Assembly: GCA_012976225.1 (NCBI GenBank)
Contig: JAAVVG010000009.1
Span: 558,001 to 622,000, forward strand
DNA length: 64,000 nt
DNA from: Golubevia sp. BC0850
Taxonomy: Eukaryota; Basidiomycota; Exobasidiomycetes; Golubeviales; Golubeviaceae
Reading direction: 5' to 3'
This document shows positions 9,386 to 19,967 of this stretch, in pieces. Numbering within the stretch: position 1 is the stretch's first letter; each line of letters begins with the position of its first letter. The notes under the pieces are model-generated. The model had not been told where the DNA came from and made no database searches. It worked only from the letters and a program-made list of their open reading frames with translations. The position numbers and the translations under genes were made by a program.

Positions 9386-11891
9386 ATGGTCTGCACATAC
9401 GCTCGATTCACTCGCAAAGAGATCAAGAGGCCACTCAAACAAGACCCTCTTTCTCTGTGAGTTTCAGAGCCTGCCGAGTGCAAGGCGACAAGCGCGGGCA
9501 GAGATGCGCCAGGAGCATACCTAATCTGAAAGGAGAGTTCAGAGAGGATTTCTCGTGAACGGATCAGTCGAGCAGTGAATCTTTCTCTCGTTGGTTCATC
9601 ACTCATCCTTGTCTCCATTCCTCTCTCCTCTTCCAGTCTACCTCCGATGCCTCTGCTGCGCTGCACGTCTCCCAAAGGGGAGGATCGAACAACTCTCCTG
9701 GAACTTTCGCTCAATCTGCAAGTCACTCTTCTCAAGTTCGTCTTTCAGCTCAAGCTGACATGCCTTCTGAATGTCGATATGCTGAAAAGAGACGGGAAAG
9801 AAGAGATTTGGGCACTTCAACAGTCGCTGAAGAGGAGAGCATTCTCATCAACCGATGCTGCCGGGGAGGAAATTGAATCGAGACTCAAGAGAAATTCTGA
9901 TTTACAAACTCAATTAAGGTCTAAAGAAGAAGTGGAGATCACCATGTTAAAAGAAGCTCTCCTCATGGAGAGAGAAGGGAGAGCTCAAAAAGATGCTCTC
10001 GAAGAATCTCGACTCAATTACTCTGATTTAGAATCGAAGGAGAAAGAAATTGAGGAAATGAGAAAGAGACTAGGCTTAGCTTACAACGAGCGCGACAATT
10101 TGAAGAATCAGAGTTGTGATATCAAAGAAAGTTCGAAGGCTCGAGAGGAATGTCTCGAGAACGAAAAGGAAATCAACTCAGCCCTTAGGGACGAGGCCAT
10201 CGTCAAAGACCAGAGGTTGAAGTTGAATGAAAAGGAGCTTGAAGACTTAAGGGAGCAGCTCCGTAAGAAGGGGAATGAATTCGAGACCAAGGAAGAAGCT
10301 CTGAGAATCGAAAGGGAAGCCAACTCAAATCTCAAGAAGGAGAGTCTTAGACCCACCGAAAAAAGAGTTTCCAGAGCTTTAAGAGAAACTTTATAAGAAG
10401 ATTGAAGGATCTAAGGCTAAGTAAGTAGCTCTAAAGAAGGAGAAACATGTCAACTCAACTCTCAGGAACAAAGTCGATTCGTTCAACAAAGAGCTTGAAG
10501 AATTGAAGAAGTCTCTACGTAAAGAACAAGAAGACATCAGAGCTCAAGAGAAAGTGCTTCAAGACGAGAGAAGAGTAAACTCAAATGTCGTAAAGCAAAA
10601 GCAATCTCAACTAGAACTGAAGGAGCAGGATCTCGAGAAATTGGGGGAGCTGCTTCGTAAGGAAAAAGAAGAATCTCAAGCTAAAGATGAAAATCTCAAG
10701 AGAGATCAAAACGTGCACTCGAGTGTCAAGACCGACGTGACTCTCTCGATGGAGAAGCAGAAGGAAGAGCTGAAAGAACTGCTTCGTAAAGAGAAGGATG
10801 AATCCAAGATCAGAGAAGAAGCTCTGGAAAAGGAGAGAAGAACTGTTTTAGCCTTAAAGAATTCGGCGACGGGGCAAGAGAAGAAGATCGCTTCTCTACA
10901 GACCAAAGTCAATCAAAGCGCTTCCGATACGAGAAGGCTTGCATTGATGGAACTTAAGATCGACGAATTGGAGACTCAAGCCAAATCCAAGGAAACCAAG
11001 ATCGCTTCTTTGACATCCAAGCTAGAATCAAAAGACATGGAGATCAAGAAACTTGAGCAGGAAGCCCTAGATCTGAGAAATACGATGTATTTGTTGCGGG
11101 ATGCACCAGATTCTTTGGGTCGAGACTTAAAGCAAAGAAATCGAGAGATGGCGCGGAAACAAATCAGAATCAACAGCCTAAAAAATGTGATTGAGCTTGA
11201 AGAAGATCGAGTCCTTTCTCTCAATTCTCAGGTGAACATAAAGATTAGAGAAATGGAGACCGTTCAAAGGAGATTGATGGATGTAGAACGAAAGTCGGAA
11301 ATACGCAGGAAAGATTTGTTAGAAAATTCTAAGAACGGGTAATCAAATGAAAATGAGAGAAATCTGATAACAAAGGTCGAAGAAATTTTGACTTGTAATG
11401 TTTGCTTCGAACTCTGCTGGAGACCATTCTGGTACGTCGAGACGGTTTCGCGAGGTGCTGCGTTGTCAAGAGCTCGATGGCGGCTCTAACAAGTCCTTTT
11501 CTTTTCGTTGTTGCTCTTTTTTGACACTTCTTATGCTTTTTGGATGCTCTTGCCGTCGTTCCCCTCTCCTACCTCCAGCTTAACTCCTTGCGGTCACCTC
11601 TTCTGTCTTCCCTGCCTTCTACGTTACTTTCAATCCGGTCCCCAATCCACTCCTTTCACTAGAGGACAAATTACAGCAATTCTGGAGAAGCAAAAGACAT
11701 GTCCCAGCTGTAGGGAGAGAATTCCTGTTCCTCCAACTGAGATCTTTTCCATCAAGTCCTTGGTCAACACCATTACTTTGGCTCGAAACGCTCTTTCGGT
11801 GAAGGAGGGATTAGAAGCTGACGGGCAGCTAATATTGTGCTCAAGAGAATCATCTGAACTGGAAAAGTTGGGTAGTGGCGATGAACTTTGA
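9386..11891 (+). CDS. Coiled-coil RING-finger protein, tandem-repeat, possibly decaying
   Basis: A C-terminal RING finger is clear: CNVC in an exon ending at 11431, then after a 147-bp intron CLTPCGHLFCLPCLLRYF and later CPSC, a C3HC4 pattern typical of E3 ubiquitin ligases. Upstream, 9800-11340 encodes a long charged coiled coil built from units of about 43 residues with the core LRKExEE...ExLxxERxxNSxL. The model is troubled. The first exon (9386-9456) splices to 9637 in the coiled-coil frame, but the other frame between 9637 and 9850 looks more protein-like. One repeat unit near 10340-10440 shows a frame change and in-frame stops. A TAA at 11340 precedes the RING exon in the same frame. 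These may be true lesions, unrecognised introns or assembly errors. A donor-like GTGAGT just after the stop suggests an alternative 3' exon near 11992. The RING call is firm; the full-length model is not. Confidence 0.55.
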
Positions 11892-12218
11892 AAAGGTGAG
11901 TTGCAAAAGATCTGAACAACGCCACCCGACTGCCGACTGGTTTGTCTAACCCGAACCTCCCTCCTCCTCTTCTCCTATCTTCGACTAACAGATGTCTTCG
12001 ATGTCAAGTCTCGACAGATTGTTTGGAGAACCGGAACCTAATGCTTGCTCTTCCCTCTCATCCTTTCGCCCTTCTGTTGATGCTGTTCTCGTTCTCAAAC
12101 TTCCTTGGACTTCAGTCACGAGACTTTTATACACAATAGAAATACAATTCAAAGATAGGTATACACAAGACAAGATCCTTAAGATCTTTCTCAATGGAAG
12201 CTGAAACCGATTCAGAGT

Positions 12219-13144
12219 TCATTCCTTCCCACCACCTCCTCCATCGATTGGAATCCTGACTAAAGTCTCTGGTAAACTCCTCTTCGACTCGAAATTTGAA
12301 GCATTGTCTTCTGGATTTTTGGTCGGGTCCGAAGGATCTGTATTTGAGGGGTTTAGGAGGGATGGGTCGGCTGAAGATGTTTAGGATAGAGGTTTAGATG
12401 GAAGGGTCAGAATGAGTGGGAGAACCAGAGGGGAGGGGAGACGAAGGGGTCAATATAGAGGAGAGGGGAAGAGAGAACAGAGAGAGATAGAGAATAGCGG
12501 TTGGGAGAGATTGGGATTGGGAGGAAAGGGTGATGATAAGGGAAGGGAAGGATCTCGAGCAATCTCACCTCTCGCGATTTGAATGGCTCTGAAGACGCCT
12601 TGCCAACCCGAAAGTACGTCTGCTACGGCTGAGATGACGCGTGAAAAAGAAGGGAATGATAGAAGGGGAGAGTGTCAGTTTGGAAGATGAAGAAGAGCTC
12701 TCTATCTCAATCTCAACCTTTACCTCAGCTTCCCACTGGAAGAAGCCAGCCTCACTTCGACTCAAGCAGCTCATCATTCCAATTTGCAAAACCTGTGTCT
12801 TGCGCTCCTGGGCCATCTCCTCCCTCATGGTTCGCCCCTCCCTCTCAAACCGTCACCTCTCCCACCTCCAAACTCGACTGGCGTGGATCTCTGGTACACT
12901 CACAATCACCACCCTGAACGAGCATATCTACCTGATCAGCCAACTTTTCAATGTCATCAGCCATTTTCTTGCTATGTTCCCTTAAGACTTTAAGACCCTC
13001 GAGTTCCTTTTGCTTTGCAGCTAAACGAGCAGCAGCCCCCGTCAAAGGCGGTGGTTGAGGAGGCTGATTGTTTCTGGATTGAGGATGAGGAGCGTAGATT
13101 GAAGCAGCTTCTCCTGATTGACTGAATTGAGATGGTCTGGACAT
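12219..13144 (-). CDS. DAD2: DASH/Dam1 complex subunit Dad2
   Basis: Three exons on the minus strand (13144-12904, 12628-12569, 12337-12219) encode 139 residues. The family signature spans exons 1 and 2: a helix reading AARLAAKQKELEGLKVLREH, then a second ending LADQVDMLVQGGD, then VADVLSGWQGVFRAIQIA, which is the hallmark Dad2 tail. Dad2 is part of the ten-subunit ring that couples kinetochores to microtubule plus ends. The complex is restricted to fungi and a few other lineages. A disordered Ser/Pro/Gln-rich N-terminus precedes the core, and a short acidic tail follows it. The start at MSRPSQ was preferred; an upstream in-frame ATG at 13213 is possible. Intron 2 is purine-rich. Divergent from GEP4, with 210 bp between start codons. 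Confidence 0.9.
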
Positions 13145-13354
13145 TTGGTTTGAAGATGACGGTGTTGTGGTTGCTGCAAGGAAGGTTGTTCTTCTCGACT
13201 CGACCCAACGCATCTCAACTCTTCTCTTCTCTTCTCTACTCTTCTCTTGAAATCAAGCCACCTTGGATTCTTTACTTCTCAGTGGTTGTAGGACCATCCA
13301 GGTTCATTAAGGAGTCCTTCTTAAGCAATTAGGGTCAGCTGTCAGCTTCCAGTA

Positions 13355-15592
13355 ATGGCACCCAACTACTCAGCCATAATCTCGCTACCTTCAATTCTAC
13401 TGAGACCAGGTCTACTACTTCCTCACATTTCAGTCCCAGACATTAATCACCTAGACTGGAAAGCTCTCAAAAATGTTGGAATCAAGAGCGTAGTCTTTGA
13501 TAAGGATAATTGTTTGGTAAGTACTTATAACAGCACACAGCACCTAGCTGTCCATTCCTCTGACACCTCACTCTCCCCTTTCCTTTCTCTAGACTGAGCC
13601 ACTCATAGATCAGATAGCTCCGCATTTAGAGGTGAGGAATTGCAGGTGAAAATCCAAGAGATGACAGGCAGAAGTTGGGCAAGTGGAGAAGCTTCCTTGA
13701 GCTGTTCAGCTGATCTTCCTTCTCGGTCTCTCACAGAACTCTGTTAGATCTTGCATTGATACATTTGGTTGGAAGAATGTGGTGATATTGAGTAACAGTA
13801 GTGGATCTAGTGACGATCCTGGGGGATTAGGAGTGAGTGCCATAGCTTCCAGAAAGAGAAAGAGCAAGATAAGACCTAGGATAGAAAGTAATTGCTGGCC
13901 TCAATGCTATGGTGGGGTGCGCAAGAGAAGAGTTTCGATCCCTTTCAACTCGTTGAGCTTCGCTATGCGCTTCGGAAGATCCAGAGAAACGGACTACCAT
14001 CACCTTCTCTTACCCTCAATCCTCTCCTCTCCCTATCCAGGCAGAATCCCTCTCCCGCTCCCTACTTCAAAACTCAAAAATCCAAGTGATGCTTCACGAA
14101 AATAAGAAGCCTTCCAAATCTTGCGCTAAAGAAGTCGTCAAGTGGTCTCTCAGCAACCAGTTCTCGTCAAATTCACTTGGACCTCGAATTTTAATGGTCG
14201 GAGATAGATCTACAACAGATGTTGTAACTGGACATAGGATTTCCGAAATTTTGGACGGAAGAATTAAGGATCAAGAATTAGGTCAAAGAGACTCAGCTTC
14301 AGATGGAGGGTCAAGTGGAAAAGGTGATGGATGTTTAACAGTTCTAACAACTGGAATCCATAAATCAGAGAAACTTGGAACCAGATTTATGAGAGGAGTA
14401 GAGTATAAACTGATCAAATATTTCTTGAAGAGGGGAATTAGGCCGGGTGCGAAAGGTTGGAAGAAGTCTGATGAGAGTGAGGTGATGTCGTTGAAGCCTA
14501 GAGGGATCGAGAAAGTTGGATTAAGTCTAGGATTGGTCTCTTCGAAAAATCGTTGGCAGAGTCTAGCTGTCAAGTCTTCATCTAACACCACATCTTCAAC
14601 TTCAGCTTCAAACGTAACTTTAACATTAAATCCTCAAGAGCTTTCTCCGTCTACCAAACTTCAAAAACCTTCTCTTACACATTTCATACTCCCAATTTTC
14701 CCTTCAAAGCTTCAGCCCTATCTTTTACAATTCTTCAATTTAAGTTCGGTTTGGCCGATAAAACCTGTTCTGACTCTTATGGGCGAAGGTTGGGATTTGA
14801 TTCTCAAAGGTGTCAAGATTGGAGTGAGGTTACAGATGCCAAATGGAAATTCCAGAAAAAGAGATGCCCTGGAAATTGGAGATATATCAGAGAAAAGGTT
14901 CGGAAGTATCAACAGAAGAGACACTGTAATTGGGAACTCAAGGAATTCATTTCGAAACGGTTCTGGTTCAAACGCTAGGTCATTTTCTTCTACTTCTTTC
15001 CTCACAAAATCTTCATCTTGTAAGTCAAACTCTATTTCTTCGTCAAATTCAACTTCAACTTCCAGATTTTCTCGACTACCCTCAAAAAATTGGTTAGCAG
15101 CACTTTCAGCTTTGATTCTAGTCCCAGTTTGCTATTTACTTGGAGCCGGTCTACATGAGTATCGATCTGAAAAGGCCGCTTTGAAAGAAGAAGAAAGAAT
15201 GAGGAATTTAAATCTTGGATTGAATGAGAGAGAAATTTTGGAGATGAAAGAAAAGAGAGAGGGAGAGGAATTGGAAGGTAGGAGGAAGAGTGAAGAGAGG
15301 GATAGAGGTGAGAGGAGGAAGAGGTGAGTAGTTCGAAGGGTCTGCAATTTCCCCTGTAAACTTTGAAAAAAGAGGGAGGGATAGGCCAGGTTCCATCGAG
15401 GTTGTGATGCTAGCGTTTCTGCTAATTTACTGATTCCGATACTTGTCTTTCTTTTCCGTCTCTCTTTCGGGGTCTCCATCCAATAGCTTGGAATTAGCTC
15501 ACTATCATTTGACTCACGAGAGAGCAGAAGTGCTGGGAAAATTGGAGCGATTGAGAGAGAGGAGAGAGGAAGAGGCTAGCAGAGGAAAGTAG
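13355..15592 (+). CDS. GEP4: Mitochondrial phosphatidylglycerophosphatase Gep4 with a long C-terminal extension
   Basis: Five exons (13355-13516, 13593-13631, 13737-13832, 14041-15323, 15487-15592) give about 561 residues. The HAD-family phosphatase core is in the first 165: VVFDKDNCL (catalytic Asp-x-Asp), VVILSNSSGS (motif II Ser), the lysine region HENKKPSK, and MVGDRSTTDVV (motif IV acids). Gep4 removes phosphate from phosphatidylglycerophosphate in the mitochondrial matrix leaflet during cardiolipin synthesis. Known fungal members are about 185-300 residues. Here the core is followed by more than 300 extra residues. They are mostly low-complexity and Ser-rich, with one hydrophobic segment (LAALSALILVPVCYLLGAGL, about residues 449-468), then a charged helical tail. 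The exon 3 donor at 13833 is required, because reading on leaves the family sequence. Confidence 0.88.
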
Positions 15593-16055
15593 GAAGGGAA
15601 TGAGACGTTGCTTCGGCTTTTCAGTTTGAATAAAGTGCTATCTTCCAAAAAGTATTCATAAACTCATCAAGTTATCAATTTTGCTCTCAAATCTTCTACT
15701 TCATCCGGGTTCAGTCCAGCTGACCGAGGCGCGGCCGTTTTTTTTTTTGGCCCCGAGACAAAATCTCTTCTTCGCCCAAACATAGAAACACTTGTCTTTT
15801 GGTAGGAAGAAGTGCAGACGTAAGTCAAACAAAAGAAATGAGAAAAGGCTTTGCAATTGAAGCGAGACGGCTGGTATGTATCTAAAGTGAGAGAAAGGTC
15901 GTGATAGGATGGATGGATAGATGAACAGATGATGAAGCAGGGCAGATGATGGAACAATACAAGAGCGAGATGATGATAAATATATAAGTAGGTGGAGGGG
16001 AGGAATGAGAGTGGGTGATTTAAACAAACAGGGAGCGGGAGAAAAGCAAAGAGCT
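15593..16055 (-). other. Convergent spacer with a 38-codon open frame of unknown status
   Basis: Between the converging GEP4 and protease genes, a minus-strand frame from about 15780 to 15667 starts MFGRRRDFVSGPKKKTAAPR and ends after NPDEVEDLRAKLIT. It is preceded by a C/T-rich, 5'-leader-like stretch and contains a homopolymer A run. It could be a microprotein or the end of an unrecognised gene. I have no family match and would not defend it without transcript data. Confidence 0.2.
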
Positions 16056-17506
16056 TTAGGCGATGCTGCGTTTAGCGAATCCAACCCGAGAATCGTCCTT
16101 ATCGAAGACGGTGTAGACGTTTCGGAGGCTGAGGAAGATAGAAAAAGGAGAAACAGAGTCAGTTCCAAGTTCGTACTACTCAAGCTGTGAAGCAATTGGA
16201 TTCGAAAAGAAAGTGAAAGAATACTCACAAAGAGTCACCAACAATGACAGAGTCGACACCGATATCAGCTCCAATGATGGAAGCGATGGCTTTTCCATTG
16301 AAATCCGCGTAGTGAAGACTATCAGCTGACATAGTGTAGGTAGTTCCTCCGAAGGTGAAGTTCATCTTGAGAGGGTTGTAAGGATCGTATTGACAGAGGA
16401 TGTCTCCGTTGTAGTTGTTGATTGTCTCTCCTCCAGCTTTCTGGCAGAGGCTGGTGGCTTGTTCTAGAGAAGTAATGACGAGAGTGGTACCTGTGTCGAT
16501 GATGGTTGAGACAGCCATACCGTTGATAGCTCCTGGAATCTGGAAGAATCCTGATGAGGTGTCAACGGGAGCGTACTTGATCTTTCCGTTGTAAGCTGAA
16601 GAGAAACCGCCGATGTCGAGCCTGGCTTTGGTGCTAGAGAGTCCAAAGCCAAGAATGTTCTTCTTGATGACTCCTTGAGCTTTGGCAGTATCCGTCCATG
16701 GGGCTTGGTTGAAGGCAGAGACAGATTTGAATCCAACTCCAGAGATTCCGTCCATTCCAGCAAAAGTGTTACTAGTTGCTGCACCAATTGCTTGACTTTT
16801 GATTTGAAGTCCAGCGATAGATAAGTTCTCCATGTAGATGTCTCCAGATGTCCAGCTACCATCCATGCTAAAAAAGGGAAGAAGGAAGCAGTGGTAGAAG
16901 AGGGGTGTGTGAGTTTCTGGATCCAATTCGAGTCGCAAGCCAAAAGCCAGTCAGACATTGATACTTACTAAGCTACTCTGAAAGGACCTGTTGACTTCTT
17001 GGAGGTTTTGAATTTACCTGGGTTGACACTGAGAAAAAGGAAGGCGGGAAGAAAAGTGTTAGTCACGCGTTCTTTAAGTCGAGCAGAGTCGAGTGGCTTG
17101 AGACTTACAAGGTATCAGCACTACCAGAATCGAAGTTCATTTGGAGAGTATCTGGAGCAGACCCAGCAGTGACTGGACCAGTCCAGAAGAGACCATCATT
17201 GACCTCAGTCAAGTCGATCATCGCCCGTTTGGAGGAGGACGACGCAGGCGACTTACGAGCCTTGGGCTTGGTGGCTTTGGCGATCTTGGATGGTTTTCCG
17301 ACGTTGTTCTTGAAGTTGTTCAAAGAGTTTGAGTACCGGTTGATTGTTCGAGAAAGCTGACTGTCGACCTCAGCGACGTCTCGCTTCTGATTGATTGGAG
17401 TTGTCTCGTATTCGATGGAGGCGACTGGAGAACCGTCTTGTGGAATAGGAGCAGCTGAGGCTAATATGATGAGACTTGTTAAGGCTAGGAAGATAGAGAG
17501 CTTCAT
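16056..17506 (-). CDS. Secreted pepsin-like aspartic protease
   Basis: Four exons on the minus strand (17506-17109, 17038-16979, 16867-16229, 16128-16056) encode 389 residues. A signal peptide (MKLSIFLALTSLIILASA) is followed by a propeptide of about 90 residues with two dibasic Lys-Arg sites suited to Kex2 cleavage. The first active-site motif is NFDSGSADTF and the second IIDTGTTLV; the DSG in place of DTG at the first site occurs in some fungal A1 proteases and is compatible with activity. MDGSWTSGDIY corresponds to the flap region and NVYTVFDKDDSRVGFAK to the C-terminal hydrophobic-Gly element. It probably acts outside the cell or in the vacuole at low pH. No GPI signal is seen at the C-terminus. 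It converges with GEP4. Confidence 0.9.
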
Positions 17507-17604
17507 ATTGAGGATGATTGTGTAAAAGAAGGAGGGCTTGAGAGGCTTGAGGGCTTGATGGATGGAGGGACGACAAGAAGGGAGTCGTGGATGCAACTCC
17601 TTGC

Positions 17605-17612
17605 TATTTAAA
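17605..17612 (-). promoter_or_regulatory. TATA-like element of the protease gene
   Basis: On the minus strand the sequence reads TTTAAATA, about 100 bp upstream of the protease ATG and beside a long A/T homopolymer tract. Its position fits a core promoter; no further support. Confidence 0.35.
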
Positions 17613-19967
17613 CCTTTTTTTTTCTTCCTCTTCGAAGAAACGTTCTTCCTCATATTCAAATTGTTTCTTGAAGCTACGTCACTCTCCTTCGAATTTTCTT
17701 TAGGTTTTCTGGTGCTTGATTGAGCCAGCCAGAGCTAAAGTGAAGGGAAAAGAAGGTAGGGTGGAGGAAGCGTGAACATATTTTTGGATGCCAGCCGGCT
17801 GAAGTCGAATCGGATCTACCCTTTCCATGCCATTTCTCGATCAGGCACCACCCGAATTCACTGAACATTTTAAATTAAATCTCAGTGACCAGCTCGTGCT
17901 TTAAAATTAAATCAAGGTTGGCGTCGCGTCGCTCTTCGACAGGGTCAAAAAAGGAGGAGCGACGTCATTGATTGAGAGCGGTGATTGAAAAACGCGGGTG
18001 CACGTCACGACTCGAAAATTCCTATCAACTGAGTTCACAATAGCATGCGTTTGGTCAGCTTCTTTCTCCAAATTGCGCTCCAGCTGTGGGAACGATTATT
18101 GTCTGCGATGTGGTGCTGGGAAGAGCACTTGAGCAGAGGCGTGCTCCGTATCACACCTACCGGCGGCTTGGAAAATTTGAGACGGGTTTCATTCCGAAAA
18201 TGTCATTAAGATATCTATTTACTGACCTGTGGTAAAGTGACAAAGGAATCAATGATCAATGATCACTTTCGACCTCTTGATACGCTTGGTTTCTTGACTT
18301 AGTCTCTCAATCTCAGCTCCTTAGGGATGGGCAAATTTCACTTTCTCTTGTCTATTTGACAACCCATACTGTACATAATCTCATGCTACCTGAGAGAAGA
18401 CTCATTCACCCACAAAGTATCCCTAAGGGGGGAGAAGAGGAGATGAAGGGAGAAAGAAGATCCGGTCAGGTCACGATCAAGGGGAAGGGGGAGGAGCTTG
18501 AAGTTAGAGCTCAACTGCAAAATGAAGATCTCGGAATATGTAGCCGTTCTCTCCTTTTCTCCAGCAGTGGGACTTCCGGAAAGACGGTGACGTTTCTTCC
18601 GTAACCCAGAAAGGTAAATCAAGGTTCGCTTGAACTTTACGTGAAGGAACTCTGGCATCTTCTTGAAGTTGGAGTCGGACTGCACTCGGAGCTCCTTCTC
18701 TTCATCTCCGCATCCGACTTCTTCGACATAGTCTTTGTGTCTTATTGCTGAAGCTACAATCATTTTGGAAGGCCAGAGAGTCTGTGAACTTTGGTACAAG
18801 AGAAGAGAGAAGCTTAGACTCAGCAACTTCTCAATCCGGAGCTTTCCATCATACTCGCCAATTCGACCTGTCGTCTCGGCAGACAGAGTCACTGTAGTGA
18901 GATACTTGCCGTACGTATTAGGAAAATGTATATGTAGGAGAAGTGGTGCTGAGGAGTGGCCTCGAATTGATCAGGCCAGCATCCGCTCCAGTCGAGGTGA
19001 AAAGTTCAAGGGAGGAACGAGAGTCAGGTTTGGTGTGCTTCTGGAAACGGCTCCAGATATGAGAGATGAGCGATTTCATGTTGATAGTAGCATGATCCTC
19101 TGGAGTTAATTCCATCCTTAGTTAGTAAAGAGCAACGCGGGTGAGAGTAAACGTCGACAAGAAGTGAAAGAGGCGGGTTGGGTCTGACTTGACTCACCTG
19201 ACTATCACATATTTCTCACTGAGATATTAAGAGTCGGTTCGACAGCACTTGATGAGCCCTGGAGAAAGGGCAGAGGTAGGGGAGATCAGAGTCGGTGACG
19301 AGACAGGGAAAGCAAAGAGGAGATGCTCGCAACCCTCGTCATGTTGACAGCAACATCAAAACAGTTCCTGAACTTATCAATAGTAATTGCCGATATAACT
19401 GAGGGGACCAGAGCAAGAACAAGGGGTCGCGAGGTGTGGGTTAGCCACGAAGACAGAATCTAGATCAGAAAAGCTACCTTCGGGGTCCCCCTCACTCTTC
19501 TGCTCTCCAAAGGACAAGGGACAGTGGTTTTCCAATTGTCTTCGGATTCTTTGCTTGAGTCCAGCACCTTCTCACTCACGTCGGTCAAGAGACTCTCTCA
19601 CTTGTGCCTGCTAAAGAACGTTGAATGAAGTGGGAGCATTTTCCATCTCGGCCAGGTCCGCTTCCTTTTGCTACCCTATCGAGTTATACAGAGATATCGA
19701 TTCTGGGTCGCACATGAGAGGAAAAGGAAGAGATTGTGAGTGAGAGAAGGCAAAGACAAAGGGGGCTAGACGAAGGCAACTCACATTGGACCAGATCCAG
19801 AGATTCGATGTGATGAGATGGAAAAGATGATTTGGATAGACCCAAGATCCTAGCTGCCTATGGAATGCGTCATCCATGTCGCGCTGTCGCCTGTCGTGAA
19901 GGGCGAGAATTTCGGACCTCGGAGAAGAAGAAAAGTTCCTCGTTATCTTGCCAATCCATCCCAAAGG
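17613..19967. other. 2.4-kb stretch without a defensible gene
   Basis: The largest gene-poor stretch of the left half. Open frames exist on both strands at 18386-18892 (-), 18918-19115 (-) and 18735-19109 (+). They overlap one another, change frame without splice signals, and match nothing I know. The first part (to about 18300) is AT-richer and probably promoter sequence of the protease. The last part precedes the histidinol phosphatase. A divergent or non-coding transcript cannot be excluded. Confidence 0.4.

Noticed and set aside
13833-14040. Reading through GEP4 intron 3 as coding
   Set aside because: The frame is partly open, but the family sequence resumes exactly at 14041 after CTATCCAG, and the donor GTGAGT at 13833 is perfect.
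18386-19115. Overlapping open frames on both strands before HIS2
   Set aside because: They switch frame without splice sites, overlap one another antiparallel, and resemble no family; listed only as gene-poor sequence.
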